Below are positions 1-11,930 of a DNA stretch of 64,000 nt, piece after piece; position 1 is the stretch's first letter, and each line of letters opens with the position of its first letter. The notes under the pieces are model-generated. The model searched no databases. It was not told the DNA's origin and was given only the letters and a program-made list of their open reading frames with translations. Source of the DNA: Parasponia andersonii. Its lineage: Eukaryota > Streptophyta > Magnoliopsida > Rosales > Cannabaceae. Position numbers and translations under genes: made by a program. Where the stretch lies: contig JXTB01000020.1 of the NCBI GenBank assembly GCA_002914805.1, positions 526,338 to 590,337 of the forward strand, read 5' to 3'.

Positions 1-57
1 CTATGAATTAATACTATGCACTCATATAGTCAATTGTTTTGAGAAAATTTTTTGAAT

Positions 58-690
58 GTTCCTGGGCCAATCTTCTGCTGCGAAAAATCGTTTTTAAATC
101 CAACAGTAGCGCATCATGAGTTTGAGATTTTCAAGCACTACGATCGAAATAAGTGAGAATTGAAGTATCCGGTAGCCCACTAGTAGTTTTCGGTCAACCG
201 CCTTAGTCTACTACCTAACAATGGTCAGTCGATTTTTTGCCCAAAATAGTGATTTTCTTTCTGGAAGAATTGGTAGACAGGATCGGTCTACTGCTAATTT
301 TTGGGAGACAGAATCAGTCTACCGCTCAGGCTACCGATTCACATTTTCAACGTTTTTGTTGCCCCGTTTTTGCATTTTTTTCCCCTTTATTTTGTTACTA
401 GATTCCGAATATTTTAATTTTTTTTTGATAGGGTTTCATATTTTATTTAGTTTTTCCTATATATTGTTATCCATAAGACCTTTTATTATTTGTTTTGAGT
501 TTTAAGTTTTGAATTGATTAATAAAATTCAAAAGCGAGAATCTCTTTTGTTCCCAAATTTGTGGTATTCAACGAGAATCAACGATTGTTTGAAGCCATTT
601 TCCTGATATTTATGAGTGAATCAACAGGTTATAGTAGGTTGTCTCCAATTTTTTAAAAGATCTTTCTCATCAGACACTTCCATTATATTA
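58..690 (+). repeat. 5' LTR of gypsy element A (CRM-like)
   Basis: This block is repeated at about 14314-14902. The shared part runs from the pol stop-codon region (HHEFE..., YDRNK then stop at about 116-162) through the GGTAGACAGGATCGGTCTACTG region to CTTCCATTATATTA at 690; the right copy ends CTTCCATTACATCA. The end of pol lies inside the repeated block, which is a habit of the CRM clade of Ty3/gypsy elements. The left boundary is approximate because similarity fades before about 105. A primer binding site follows directly. Confidence 0.65.
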
Positions 691-691
691 G

Positions 692-705
692 TTAGTACCA
701 GAGCC
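692..705 (+). promoter_or_regulatory. primer binding site of element A
   Basis: TTAGTACCAGAGCC directly follows the LTR end and resembles TTGGTATCAGAGC, the complement of the 3' end of initiator tRNA-Met. Two mismatches are visible in the core. It fixes the LTR/internal boundary and the plus orientation. Confidence 0.65.
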
Positions 706-723
706 ATATTTGTTCTTGATAAG

Positions 724-1835
724 ATGTCGCTAAGAAGATGGCCAACCAACAAGTTCCCCGTGGATGAAGTCTATGAATGTGATCGGATGATGCAATTGGA
801 ACAACAGGTGACCTAATTAATGGAGCAAGTGGTTGCATTATTGGCTCTCCAAAATCAACCCTGGCATCAAAACTAACACGATTTAGGGACAAGATGAAGA
901 AGAAGATGCGTGATGAGTTTTTAGTCTATAATTTCCGAAGGTTGATGCACCAAAGATTACAGAATTTACAGCAAAGAACCCGCTCTGTAGATGATTACAC
1001 AACTGAATTCTATCAGTTGTTAGTGCGTAACGAGATTCAAGAGACGGATAATCAGTTGGTGGCCAAGTATATTGGAGGTTTGCATCCTTAAATTCAAGAC
1101 ACCGTTAATTTAATTGATCTAATCAACGTGTCTGCAGTACACCAGCAAGCACTTTAGGTGGAAAAACAAGCCTTAAGACAGTCAAGTAGCACGTCTTTCC
1201 ATGGTAACAATAACAGTAGCAGTAAAATTGGAGCAAACAAAGGTAACACCTTTAATTAAAAGAGTCTTCCTAATACCACCCAATCTACTAGAGCAACAAC
1301 TAATGGAATTAAATACTTTAGGTTTGGAGAAACATGTTATAGTCAAGTAGATTGTAAGAAGTTTGGCAAGAGGGCTTTATATGGTGAACCTAGAAAAGTG
1401 GAGGATGATGTGGAGATTAGTAAGGAGTCGAATTTTGATGATGATGCAGTAGAGGAAGAATATGTGAAGGGTGATACTGGGATATTACTTGTGGTTCAAT
1501 GCTCGTGTTTGACACCATGAGCTCCAAAACATGATTGGTTACACAACAATATTTTTCAGTCAACATATACCATTATTAGTAAGGTGTGTAGATTTATTGT
1601 TCATGTTAGTAGTTGTGAAAATATTGTATCTGAAAAAGCTATATAGAAACTAGAGGTAAAGACTGAGAAGCAGCCTAAGCCATACAAGTTAGTTTGGCTA
1701 AAAAAGGTATGAGAGGTTACCGTTTCACAACAAGCTGTAATTCTTTTTTCCATTGGACAAAATTACAAGGATGAGATCAAGTGTGCTATGGTGAACATGA
1801 ATGCATGCTATTTATTACTAGGGAGACTTTGGTAG
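724..1835 (+). pseudogene. gag and protease part of element A (broken)
   Basis: A gag start (MSLRRWPTNKF) at 724 is followed by stop-interrupted gag: a capsid-like stretch at 894-1091 (LQNLQQRTRSVDDYTTEFYQ, then LVAKYIGGLHP) and a degraded zinc knuckle near 1310-1360 in which the usual cysteines are partly lost (KYFRFGETCYSQVDC). From about 1525 to 1835 comes the protease and linker region, with KPYKLVWLKK and ACYLLLGRLW. The expected retropepsin D-S-G is replaced by HVSSCENIVS near 1603-1635, so the protease would be dead. The frame is cut at 1835 by element 1 and resumes at 11931. In the intact family this is one gag-pro-pol polyprotein that forms the particle and processes itself. Confidence 0.8.
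1831..1835 (+). repeat. target site duplication GGTAG, left copy
   Basis: GGTAG lies immediately left of the TGTAACACC end of element 1 and is matched exactly by GGTAG at 11926-11930. Removing the insert plus one copy restores the codon order ...LLLGRLW / FDRRVLHD... of element A. Confidence 0.93.
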
Positions 1836-4751
1836 TGTAACACCCCCTAGCTTAACTATATGACTATATAGGTCAAACTAAGAAGCATTACTTTTTTATA
1901 AACCATAACTTTAGTTTTGTTCAAAAATTTGGGCCAATTTGAACTTTTTAAACTCTGAAACAAAAGAACCTGTGTGGCATTACTTTCTGAAAGTGTCTTT
2001 ACAAACAGTACAACAAAAAAGTCCTTATCCATTTATCTTGCCATCCACAGTGATATTTACATCACACCAAAATATCAAAATACAAAGAAAACATCGTCCA
2101 CAAGTCAAGTTCGTCCACATTTATATGATCATGGCGACAAGAAAGCGTGCTAGCCAATCGACAACTCTATACATCATACATCTCATAACCTGCATCACAG
2201 GAACTAAATGAGCTAATGCTTAGTAAGTAAAGATCATGCATACTCGTGAACATGTTTCATGCATAAACTTCATTGAAATTCCCATTGTACTCTTTCTTCC
2301 ATAACTTTTCATTTTGATGTACTTTTCTTAGAAAACATTTCTTTATAGGGCCGTTGAGTACACTACGAAATTGCGGCAGTCGGTAGGCCGTGCTCACTTA
2401 TGTGGGAAGGAAACACATGGCTAATGCGAACCATACCTACCCAATGTAGACTGACTAGATAATATACCAATAAATCTCATAGTACAATGCTCAGTCCTGG
2501 TAGTTGGTAAGTCGTGCCAACCTATGCGGTAAGGATGTCTGTGCAAACCATACTTACCTAACACAGACAAACTAGACAATATATTTAAAACATATCTTGT
2601 AAAATCAGTATAATGGTACTACTTTAAATCCAATGCGTGGAAAATTTTATTTCTTTGAAAATCATGGTTAAATGATCATGCCATACTTATGTTTTCGTAA
2701 ACTTTGCAACAACAATATAAATAACATACAATTGAAATAGTATACACAAGTATGTAGGAAAACATCTTGCATCTACTATTGTTCTTGTGATGCAGTTAAA
2801 ATAAATCTTTACTTATCTTGTATCCGGTAGAAAAGATAGTGGAAAAGGTTAATATCCTCTGTGGCAAGGTGTGTGGAGGACCTGATGTCAATTTTATTAC
2901 TAATATTATCATTACAATGTAAAATGCTTAAAGAAAACAAGTATAAGACTGAATCACAGCTTTTACAAAAGAAGGAACCCTAATCACAAAATGAACCAAA
3001 ATGTCATTTACTTTCATAAAAACTAGTCCATTTACTTCTAAATGGTACCATTTGGTTCTAAAAATATTTGGACAGCACCTCCTCTATTTTTAGGACATCC
3101 CCACATGATTAAAAGCATGGTTTAAGACCTGTAATAACAATCAAGAAGCCAATTCTCACATATGCAATTCAAGAGAATCATTTAGAGCAACCTAGGTACA
3201 TTTGAATTCCTTTCGTTTAGACAAAGTTTAAAACCACTTTTATACTTATGTGTAATCATAAATAGCCACCAAATGAGTGCAATGAATATTAGGATCCATA
3301 AAATATACACTCTAAGTTTAGAAAATCAGATTACAAATATAAAAACTTAATCTACCACATATGACAACACTTAAATCCTTAACTAGCACACTTTAGGAAT
3401 TTAAGTATAACTTTAATTCTCCACTTAAAATCTGTGTTTCCAGCCATATATAATATTTCCTTAGACCTTAATTCATCAAATAAAAGCTTTAACTCAAGAG
3501 CTAAAGTAATAGAAGTAAACTATCAATTCTAAATTCCCCCAAAAACTCACCTTGACTAGTTTGAACTTTTGTTGAAGCTCTTGCCTTCAACTTTCAAAAA
3601 ACTGATTTCTAAGGCCTTGAAATTGATCTTAGGACTCAAAATGACCTAGAGGAAATATTACTTAAGTAATATCAAGTGGAGAATTGAAATAACAAAACAA
3701 AACCTAGGAAGAAGAACAAGTAGAATTACCATGAGTAGTTTGGACCTATCTTGCTTCCTTGAGCTCCAAATTGAGTTCTACCACTTGGAGACTCTTAGAT
3801 ATGGATAAGGAAAGTTAAGAGAAGTATAGAAAGTGGCTGGAGTGGTAACAAGTCGTGGCTGTGGAGGAAGAGGAAAGAAATGACCAGATTTGGTCAAAAA
3901 TCAATACTTAATGGCTAAGAAATGGCATAACTTAAATTCTAAGGGGTATTTTAGGTATTTTGCTCACTACTTTCCATGTGTCAAGCTCTAAAAAATCCTT
4001 AGCATATTCACCACATTGCTGGTCAATCCTATACACCCAAGCGTAGGCCAAAATGATGAAACCTACCTTAGAAACTGAAATCTAGTCATACTTTGACTTA
4101 TGATTCTATATGGTCACTTTTATTATAATTTGGTGGAACCTGGCTCCATAACCAATCATTAAACATAAAAAGAAAGTCAATTAGACTCCAATCGATGATG
4201 CAAACATAGTATAATTGTCGAATTAATAGAATGTACAAAGATGACATTATGCGATTAAGCTGAATCTAAGCTAACTTAGTGTAATTAAACACAGTTCAGT
4301 ATAATAACTGCCACCTCATGCTTACCTGGAACGAAATTGTTTGAAAATTCTAGAAATAAGTCCTAAACATTGAATTAAAGCTATTTCACGTGCTAAATAC
4401 ACAGTGAATTTTGCTCCGAAAAGTATGAAAAATGCATTTTATCGAAAAACTACTATTTGACCAAGTTATCAATGGACATAGTTTCTTAATGCATATGCAT
4501 ATAGTATTATCATTCATGAATGTATTCTTTGTTCTTTTCACACACCAATCTCTCTATCTGAGGATACTGAGCCTTTACACTTATGGGAATACTTCGACAA
4601 TCATTAATATAATAATATATATTGAAAGCATTTAACGATCAAAATGAGCAATTTATCATAAAATTGACACTAGTTTCATGATATATCTATTATGTAATAT
4701 GAACATGCTTATTATTGGCTTATTATGTATGTGAGAAACTTGGGCATCACA
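1836..4751 (-). repeat. 3' LTR of element 1 (family-1 LTR, 2916 bp)
   Basis: It begins TGTAACACCCCCTAG on the plus strand and ends GGGCATCACA. The second copy is at 9449-11925. It is outermost on the left in a minus-strand element and so is the 3' LTR. No protein is supported inside it; open frames such as 1939-2211 also occur in the other copy only as LTR sequence. Related fragments lie at 34241-36104, 40580-43403 and 51594-52900. Confidence 0.92.
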
Positions 4752-4765
4752 ATCCTTCCCTCCTT
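4752..4765 (-). promoter_or_regulatory. polypurine tract of element 1
   Basis: On the minus strand AAGGAGGGAAGGAT directly precedes the 3' LTR start (TGTGATGCCC). A purine run here is the primer for plus-strand DNA synthesis in LTR retroelements. Confidence 0.85.
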
Positions 4766-4790
4766 ATTAAATTTCATCTTCGAAATTTGC

Positions 4791-7700
4791 TTACCCAAAT
4801 AAGTGAGGATACTTAGTTTTAATCTCTTCTTCTCTTTCCCATGTGGCCTCTTCTGCTTCGTGTTTCCTCCACAATACTTTGACCAAGGGGATCTTCTTGT
4901 CTCTAAGCTTCTTCTATTTTCTATCCAAAATCTCCACTATTTCTTCTTCATAACACACATCTTGTCTCAACTCCAATGGCTCGTAACTCAAAATATGTGA
5001 AGGGTTTGGAACATATCTTCTTAACATAGAGACATGAAAAACATTATATGCGTTCGACAGTAAGGGTAAGTCTATAGGCAATATCTCCAACTTTGTCAAG
5101 TATCTCAAATGGTCCTATATATCTGGGACTAAGCTTTCCTTTCTTCCCAAACCTCATGATTCCTTTCATGGGAGTAACCTTCAAAAATACTTTGTCCCCA
5201 ACATCAAATATGACCTCTCTCATTCTAGGATCAGCATAATACTTCTGTCTATTTTGAACAGCTAATAACTGTTTACGAATCTTTTCTTCTACTTCAGCTG
5301 TTTCTCTTACCAATTCTAGACCAAGAAATCTCCTTTCTCCCATCTCATCCCAGTGAATTGGAGATCTATATTTTCTTTTATACAATGCTTCATATAGAGG
5401 CATTTCAATTGAAGCTTGATAACTACTGTTGTAGGAAAATTCTATCAACGACAAGTACTTGCTCTAAGATCCATGAAAATCTAACACACAAGCTCTAAGC
5501 ATATCCTCAAGAGTCTGTATAGTTCTCTCTGATTGTCCATCTATTTGAGGATGAAAAGTTGTACTGAATGCTAGTTTTGTACCTATAGCCTCCTGAACTC
5601 TCTTCTAGAATTTTGAAGTGAATCTAGCATCTCAGTCAGAAATAACAACCTTTGGAACACTATGCAGTCTAATGATTTCTTGAACATATAACCGAGGCAA
5701 CTTATCCAAATTATAAGTCACTTTAATCAGCAGGAAATGGGATGACTTAGTATATCTATCCACAATAACCCAAATAGCATTATGGCTTTTATTTGTCTTA
5801 GGAAGTCCAACCATAAAATCCATAGCAATCTGTTCCCATTTCCATTGTGGCACATGTATTGGCTTCAATGTACTAGCAGGTCTTTGATGTTCAACTTTAA
5901 CTTGCTAGCATATGAGACATTGTTCTGCAAACTCAATCACATCTTTCTTTATACTTGGCCACTAGTAATGTATTTTCAAATCCCTATACATCTTTGTAGT
6001 ACCGGGGTGCACAGAGTAGGGAGTAGTGTGAGCTTCTATCAATATCTCTTTTCTAATTGTGCCATCTGGCACACACAATCTATTTCTATATCTAATTACA
6101 CCATCACTAGAAATTTGGAAGGCCACCTCCTTTCCAAACTCTATCTTAGTCTTTAAGCTTGTCAAATAGGGATCTGTATTCTAGCTTTGTTTGATTCTCT
6201 CTAAAATTGTAGGTTGCAAGGTAAGAGCTACTAATTTCTCCATTAGACCTGAAGGCACAATCTCTAATTCCAATCAATGCAAATCTATCAAAAGATTTTT
6301 CCGATCAACATACTTAAGTAACATAGCAGCTAATAATTTTCTACTTAGAGCATCTGCAACCACATTAGCTTTTCCTGGATGATAGTTAATTTCACAATCA
6401 TAGTCTTTTACAAGTTCAAGCAATCTTCTCTGTCTCATATTTAGTTCCTTTTGGGTAAAGAAATACTTGAGACTTTTATGGTCTGTGTAAATTTGACATC
6501 TTTCTCTATAAAGATAATGTCTTCAAATCTTCAGTGCAAAACCTACTGCTGCTAGCTCCAAATCATGAGTAGGATATTTCTTTTCATATTCTTTTAGTTG
6601 CCTAGAAGCATAGGAGATAACCTTACTATTTTGCATCAGAATACAGCCTAGACCATTCTTTGAAGCATCACTATAAACAACAAATCCTCCTGATCCAATA
6701 GGTATAGAAAGTATAGGAGCTATGATCAAACAATTCTTTAACTCTTGAAAACTCTTTTCACAATTATCATCCCAATGAAATTTCACGTTCTTTCTAGTAA
6801 ACTGAGTCAATGGAGAAGCCAACTTAGAAAATCCTTCCACGAACCTTCTATGATAACCAGCTAATCCCAAAAAGCTATGAATCTCTAAAATATTTGTAGG
6901 TCTTGACCAAATACTTACAACTTCAACCTTCGTTGGATCTACAAAAATACCATTTCTAGACAATACATGACCAAGAAAGATAACTTTCTTCAACCAGAAC
7001 TCACACTTCTTAAACTTTGCATACAACTGCTTTTCTTTCAAGATCCTCAAAATCATTCTCAAATGCTCTATGTGCTTCTCCCTTGAGCATGAGTAGATCA
7101 AAATATCATCAATGAATACTATAGCGAAACTATCTAAGAAATCCTTGAATACTCTGTTCATCATATCCATAAAAGTAGCTAGAGCATTAGTTAAATCGAA
7201 GGGCATCACTAAAAACTCATATTGTTCGTATCTCGTCCTAAAATCTGTCTTAGGAATATCTTCTTCTTTAATCTTCAGTTGATGGTATCCCATTCTTAAA
7301 TCAATCTTGGAAAATACTGAAGCACTTTATAATTGATCAAACAAATCATCAATTCTAGGGAGAGGATATTTATTCTTGATTGTAACCTTATTTAACTCTC
7401 TATAATCAATACAAAGCCTTATAGTTCTATCTTTCTTCTTTACAAATAGCATTGGAGTACCCCTTGGTGAAAAGCTTGGACGAATGAAACCCTTGTCGAA
7501 AAGCTCCTGTAATTGTACCTTTAATTCCTTCAACTCTAATGGAGCCATTCTATATGGTGCTTTGGAAATAGGAGCAGTGCTAGGTAGCAAGTCAATAGCA
7601 AACTCTATCTCTCTAGCATGTGGTAATCTCGGTAAATCTTCTGGAAATACGTCTAGAAATTCATTAACTACTGGTACTTCCTGTGGCTTCATCCTAAGTT

Positions 7701-8214
7701 CTTCTCTAGTATCCATTACATTTGCAAGATAACCAGTACATCCTTTCTCAAGTAACTTCCTTGCTTTTATCATTGAAATAATTAGTACCAATTTCTTCCT
7801 AGAAAACCCAAGGAAAGTAAACTCCCCTTCACCAGGTGGCTAAAATACTACTCTCTTACCATTACAATCAATGCTAGCATGATACTTAGATAGCCAATCC
7901 ATACGCCAAATTATCTCAAAATCCTGCATATCCAACACTATTAAGTCTACTCACAACTCTCTAGCATCTATCTGTATTGGACATACTCTCAAAACTTGAC
8001 CAGAATATAGCACTTCCCCAGATGGAATAGTTATACAATATCTTAAATTCAAAGTTTCAAGTGATCTGTCTAATTTTCTCACATATGCTGGTGATGCAAA
8101 TAAATGTGTAGCTCCTGAATCTATTAATGTATTTGCAAAGATATCAAAGATAGAGATCTCACCTACTACAACCGATGGATCAGCCTCAGCATCTATCACA
8201 GTTATGGTAGACAC
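4791..8214 (-). pseudogene. protease-RT-RNase H-integrase-chromodomain of element 1 (broken pol)
   Basis: Minus-strand reading order: aspartic protease (LIDSGATHLF, catalytic D-S-G at 8113-8121); reverse transcriptase with [18 protein letters not shown] and FIDDILIYS (catalytic DD near 7105-7110); RNase H ([12 protein letters not shown], then [17 protein letters not shown]); integrase zinc region (VHPGTTKMYRDLK); core (MDFMVGLPKT, VVISD); GPF module (RYIGPFEILDKVGDIAYRL) and a C-terminal chromodomain (IPLVKVLWRKHEAEEATWE, stop at 4791). A CAA-to-TAA stop separates FDQL from [11 protein letters not shown] near 7327. More stops occur after 6523, 5962, 5632, 5454 and at about 4912. These enzymes would copy the RNA and integrate the cDNA; the chromodomain is thought to guide integration to heterochromatin. 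Confidence 0.9.
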
Positions 8215-8232
8215 ACGAGCTGGAACTTTCTT

Positions 8233-9251
8233 TTATTCAGTAGAGATGGAGAGACAATCTCTAGAAAAATGTCCTATCTTGCCACAGGTATAACACGCTC
8301 TACTACCAAAAAAGCATTCACCTTTATAGGGCATTCCACATTTGGGACATGTAACTTTCTGAGTTGGAGTAGATTGTATTTTTTGACTTATTGCCGGGCG
8401 CTTTGAAGGATCTTGTCTTTGTCCTTGACCATGTGGAAATTTCCTTTTGCTGCTATCAAACCCTGATTGAGTACCTTTTCCAAAATTTACATTTCTCCTT
8501 GCTATATTTATGTTTCTTCTAATTTCTAGTACCTTTACCACCTTCATTTCAGCTTCTTCAGCTTCAAGGGCTATCTCTGCAACTTCTATGTAAGGTACAC
8601 CTTTTCCTATAGAAATCTTAATATCTCTATATATTACTGCTTTGAGCCCCTGTAGAAACTGATTAACTTTCAACTCATTAGTACTCACCATATGAGGAGC
8701 AAAGTGGGATAGCTCATCGAATTTCTTTATATAATCACATACATACATGCCACCTTGCCTCAAATTAGTAAACTTAGCCACCTTTGCAAGTCAATGAGCT
8801 TTACTAAAGTACTTCCTGTAAAAGATTTCCTTGGATCCCTCCCAAGTCAATCTATTAACATCAATGATTGACTTTATGGAATTCCACCAATGCCTGGCAT
8901 CCATTTGGAACATATAAGTAGCACAAGAAACTTTCTCCTCTTCAAGGATTCTTATATTATCAAAGATACCATCCAAACTCCAAATCCACTCCTCAGCTAA
9001 TAATGAATTGGTTTAACCTTTAAAAACTGGAGTTTTATTCTTTCTGAACCTTTCAGAAGCTGGTTTACGATTTTCGTATCTAGCTACAACTTGTACTGGT
9101 AATTGTTCATCTCTCCTTTGATCTCGTTCTATAAGCCTCCCTATTTGTTGAGCTTGTCTCTCTACTAATTCAGCCAATCGATGTATAGTAGTATCTTTGT
9201 CATTGTCTTGACCCCCCTCTGTTGGCTAGTCTGACCTCTACCCGTTGGCAT
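8233..9251 (-). pseudogene. gag of element 1 (broken)
   Basis: The start ATG at 9251 gives MPTGRGQTSQQ. A one-base offset in the G run near 9208 shifts into the frame reading DNDKDTTIHRLAELVE. Stops at about 9015 and 8790 separate the remaining blocks: a central capsid domain (DARHWWNSI, LRQGGMYVCDYIKKFDEL) and an intact CCHC zinc knuckle CYTCGKIGHFSRDC at 8254-8295, preceded by CPKCGMPYKGEC. The zinc knuckle binds element RNA. Gag ends at an in-frame TAA (8233) that has replaced a sense codon before the protease, as expected for an originally continuous gag-pol frame. Confidence 0.88.
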
Positions 9252-9427
9252 GATTTCATGTACAGTAGCCCTTTACTTATAAACAAACATAATAGCCAAT
9301 AATAATGTGTGCATCAAATTTATATAACAAAAAAAAGTGCATGTATACAATTAATTAGACTTACTGGTTGACTGAGATTTCTGTCACATGATCATAACTA
9401 TGTAAGCAGTCTTTAGAAATGACTAAA

Positions 9428-9448
9428 CCTCCACTCTAATACAACAAC
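9428..9448 (-). promoter_or_regulatory. degenerate primer binding site of element 1
   Basis: On the minus strand, just inside the 5' LTR, TTGTATTAGAGTGGAGG resembles TTGGTATCAGAGC with several changes. The sister element 3 has a much better copy (TTGGTATCATAGC) at the same place, so the site was an initiator tRNA-Met primer site that has decayed. Confidence 0.6.
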
Positions 9449-11925
9449 TATAACACCCCCTAGCTTAACTATATGACTATGTAGGTCAAACTAGGAAGTA
9501 TTACTCTTTGATAAACTCTAATTAGTTTTGTTCAAAAAATTGGGCCAATTTGAACTTTTTAAACTCTAAAACAAAAGAACCTGTGTGACATTACTTTCTG
9601 AAGTATCTTTACAAACTGTACAATCAAAAAGTCCTTATCCATTTATCTTGCCATCTGCAGTGATATTTACATCACACCAAAATATCAAAATACAAAGAAA
9701 ACTTCACCCACAAGTCAAGCTCATCTACATCTGTATGATCATGGTGACAAGAAAGTGTGCTAGCCAACCAACAACTCTATACATCATATATCTCATTACC
9801 TGCATCACATGAACTAAATAAGCTAATGCTCAGTAAGTAAAGATCATGCATGCAAGTGAACATGTTTCATGCATAAACTTCATTGAAATTCATAGTACTC
9901 TTTCTTCCATAACTTTTCATTTTGATTCACTTTTCTTAGAAAACATTTCTTTATAAGGCCCTTGAGTACACTACAAAGTCGCGGTAGTCGGTAGGCCATG
10001 CCCACTTATACGGGAAGGAAATGCATGGTTAATGCAAACCATACCTACACAATGCAAACCGACTAGGTAATGCACCAATAAATCTCATAGTACCAAGTTC
10101 AGTCCCAGTAGTCGGTAAGCCATGCCCATCTATGCGGGAAGGATGCCTGTGCAAACCATACTTATCCAACGCTGACAAACTAGACAATATACTTATAACA
10201 TATCTTGTAAAATCAGTACAATGGTACTACTTTAAATCCAATGCGTGGAAAATTTCATTTCTTTGAAAATCATGCTTAAATAATCATGCTATGTTTATGT
10301 TTTTGTAAACTTTACAACAACAATATAAATAACATACAATTGAAATAGTATACATAAGCATGTAGGAAAACATCTTGTATCTACTATTGTTCTTGTGATG
10401 CAATTAAAATAAATCTTTACTTACCTTGTGTCCGGTAGAAAAGATANNNNNNNNNNNNNNNNNNNNNNNNNNNNNNNNNNNNNNNNNNNNNNNNNNNNNN
10501 NNNNNNNNNNNNNNNNNNNNNNNNNNNNNNNNNNNNNNNNNNNNNNNNNNNNNNNNNNNNNNNNNNNNNNNNNNNNNNNNNNNNNNNNNNNNNNNNNNNN
10601 NNNNNNNNNNNNNNNNNNNNNNNNNNNNNNNNNNNNNNNNNNNNNNNNNNNNNNNNNNNNNNNNNNNNNNNNNNNNNNNNNNNNNNNNNNNNNNNNNNNN
10701 NNNNNNNNNNNNNNNNNNNNNNNNNNNNNNNNNNNNNNNNNNNNNNNNNNNNNNNNNNNNNNNNNNNNNNNNNNAAAATTGATTTCTAAGGCTTTGAAAT
10801 TGATCTTAGGACTCAAGAGGATCTAGAGGAAACATTACTTAAGTAGTATCAAGTGGAGAATTGAAATAATGAAACAAAACCTAGGAAGAAGAAGTAGTAG
10901 AATTACCTTGAGTAGTTTGGACCTATCTTGCTTTTTTGAGCTCCAAATTGAGTTCTACCACTTGGAAAATCTTAGATATGGATAAGAAGAGTTAAGAGAA
11001 GTACAGAAAGTGGTTGGAGTGGTTCAAGTCGTGGCTAAGGAGGAAGAGGAAAGAAATGGCCAGATTTGGTCAAAAATCAATACTTAATGGCTAAGAAATG
11101 GCATAACTTAAATTTTAAGGGGTATTTTAGGTATTTTTCTCATTACTTTCCATGTGTCAAGCTCTAAAACATCCTTAGCATACTCACCACATTGCTTGTC
11201 AATCCTATACACCCAAGTGTAGACTAAAATGGTGAAACCTAACTTAGAAACTGAAATCTAGTCATACTTTGACTTATGATTCTATATGGCCACTCTTATT
11301 GTAATTTGGTAGAACCTAGCCCCATAACTAATCATTAAACATAAAAAGAAAGTCAATTAGACTCCAATTGATAATGCAAATATAGTATAATTATCCAATC
11401 AATAGAATGCACGCAGATGACATTATGCGATTAAGCTGAATCTAAGCTAGCTTAGTGTAATTAAACAAAGTTCAGTACAGTGACTGCCACCTTGTGCTTA
11501 CCTGGAACGAAAGTTTTTTAAAATTCTAGAAATAAGTCCTAAACATTAAATGAAAACTATTTGACGTGCTAAATACACAATGAATTTGGCTCTGAAAAGC
11601 GTGAAAAATGCATTTTATCGAAAAATGACTATTTGACCAAGTTATCAACGGGACATAGTTTCTTAATGTGCATATAGTATTATCATTCATGAATGTATTC
11701 TTTGTTCTTTTCATACACCAAGCTTTCTCTCTGAGGGTACTGAGCCTTTATACTGTATGGGAACACTTTGACAACCATTAGTATAATAATATATATTGAA
11801 AGTATTTAACGATCAAAATGAGTAATTTATCATAAAATTGACACTAGTTTCATGATATGTCTATTATGTAATATGAACATGCTTATTATTAACTTATTAT
11901 GTATGTTAGAAACTTGGGCATCATA
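9449..11925 (-). repeat. 5' LTR of element 1 (contains assembly gap)
   Basis: It aligns along its length with 1836-4751, from TATAACACCCCCTAG to GGGCATCATA, except for an unsequenced stretch at 10447-10774. It would carry the element promoter. The outer end abuts the right GGTAG duplication. Confidence 0.92.
10447..10774. other. assembly gap, 328 N
   Basis: An unbroken run of N lies inside the 5' LTR of element 1. The flanks match 2831-2838 and 3598 onward in the other LTR, where 759 bp separate them, so the gap size is probably a placeholder or an under-estimate. Open frames drawn across it are meaningless. Confidence 0.99.
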
Positions 11926-11930
11926 GGTAG
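11926..11930 (+). repeat. target site duplication GGTAG, right copy
   Basis: Exact match to 1831-1835, directly after the right LTR end CATCATA. Element A coding resumes at 11931 with TTTGACAGG (FDRR). Confidence 0.93.

Larger units (their letters stand above)
1836..11925 (-). mobile_element. element 1: nested chromodomain Ty3/gypsy retrotransposon
   Basis: This is a full-structure element in minus orientation, inserted in gag-pol of element A with a GGTAG duplication at both ends. Order on the minus strand: 5' LTR (11925-9449), degenerate primer site, gag, protease, reverse transcriptase, RNase H, integrase with chromodomain, polypurine tract, 3' LTR (4751-1836). LTRs of about 2.9 kb, the FIDD reverse transcriptase box and a chromodomain after the integrase fit the Tekay/Del group of chromoviruses; the clade is inferred from motifs only. 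Several stops and a frameshift show it cannot code for a working polyprotein. The two LTRs differ at roughly 14 sites in their first 165 bases by eye, so it is not a recent insertion. Confidence 0.92.

Noticed and set aside
10421..10826. Open frames of about 120-130 codons on both strands
   Set aside because: They consist almost wholly of unknown residues from the N gap.
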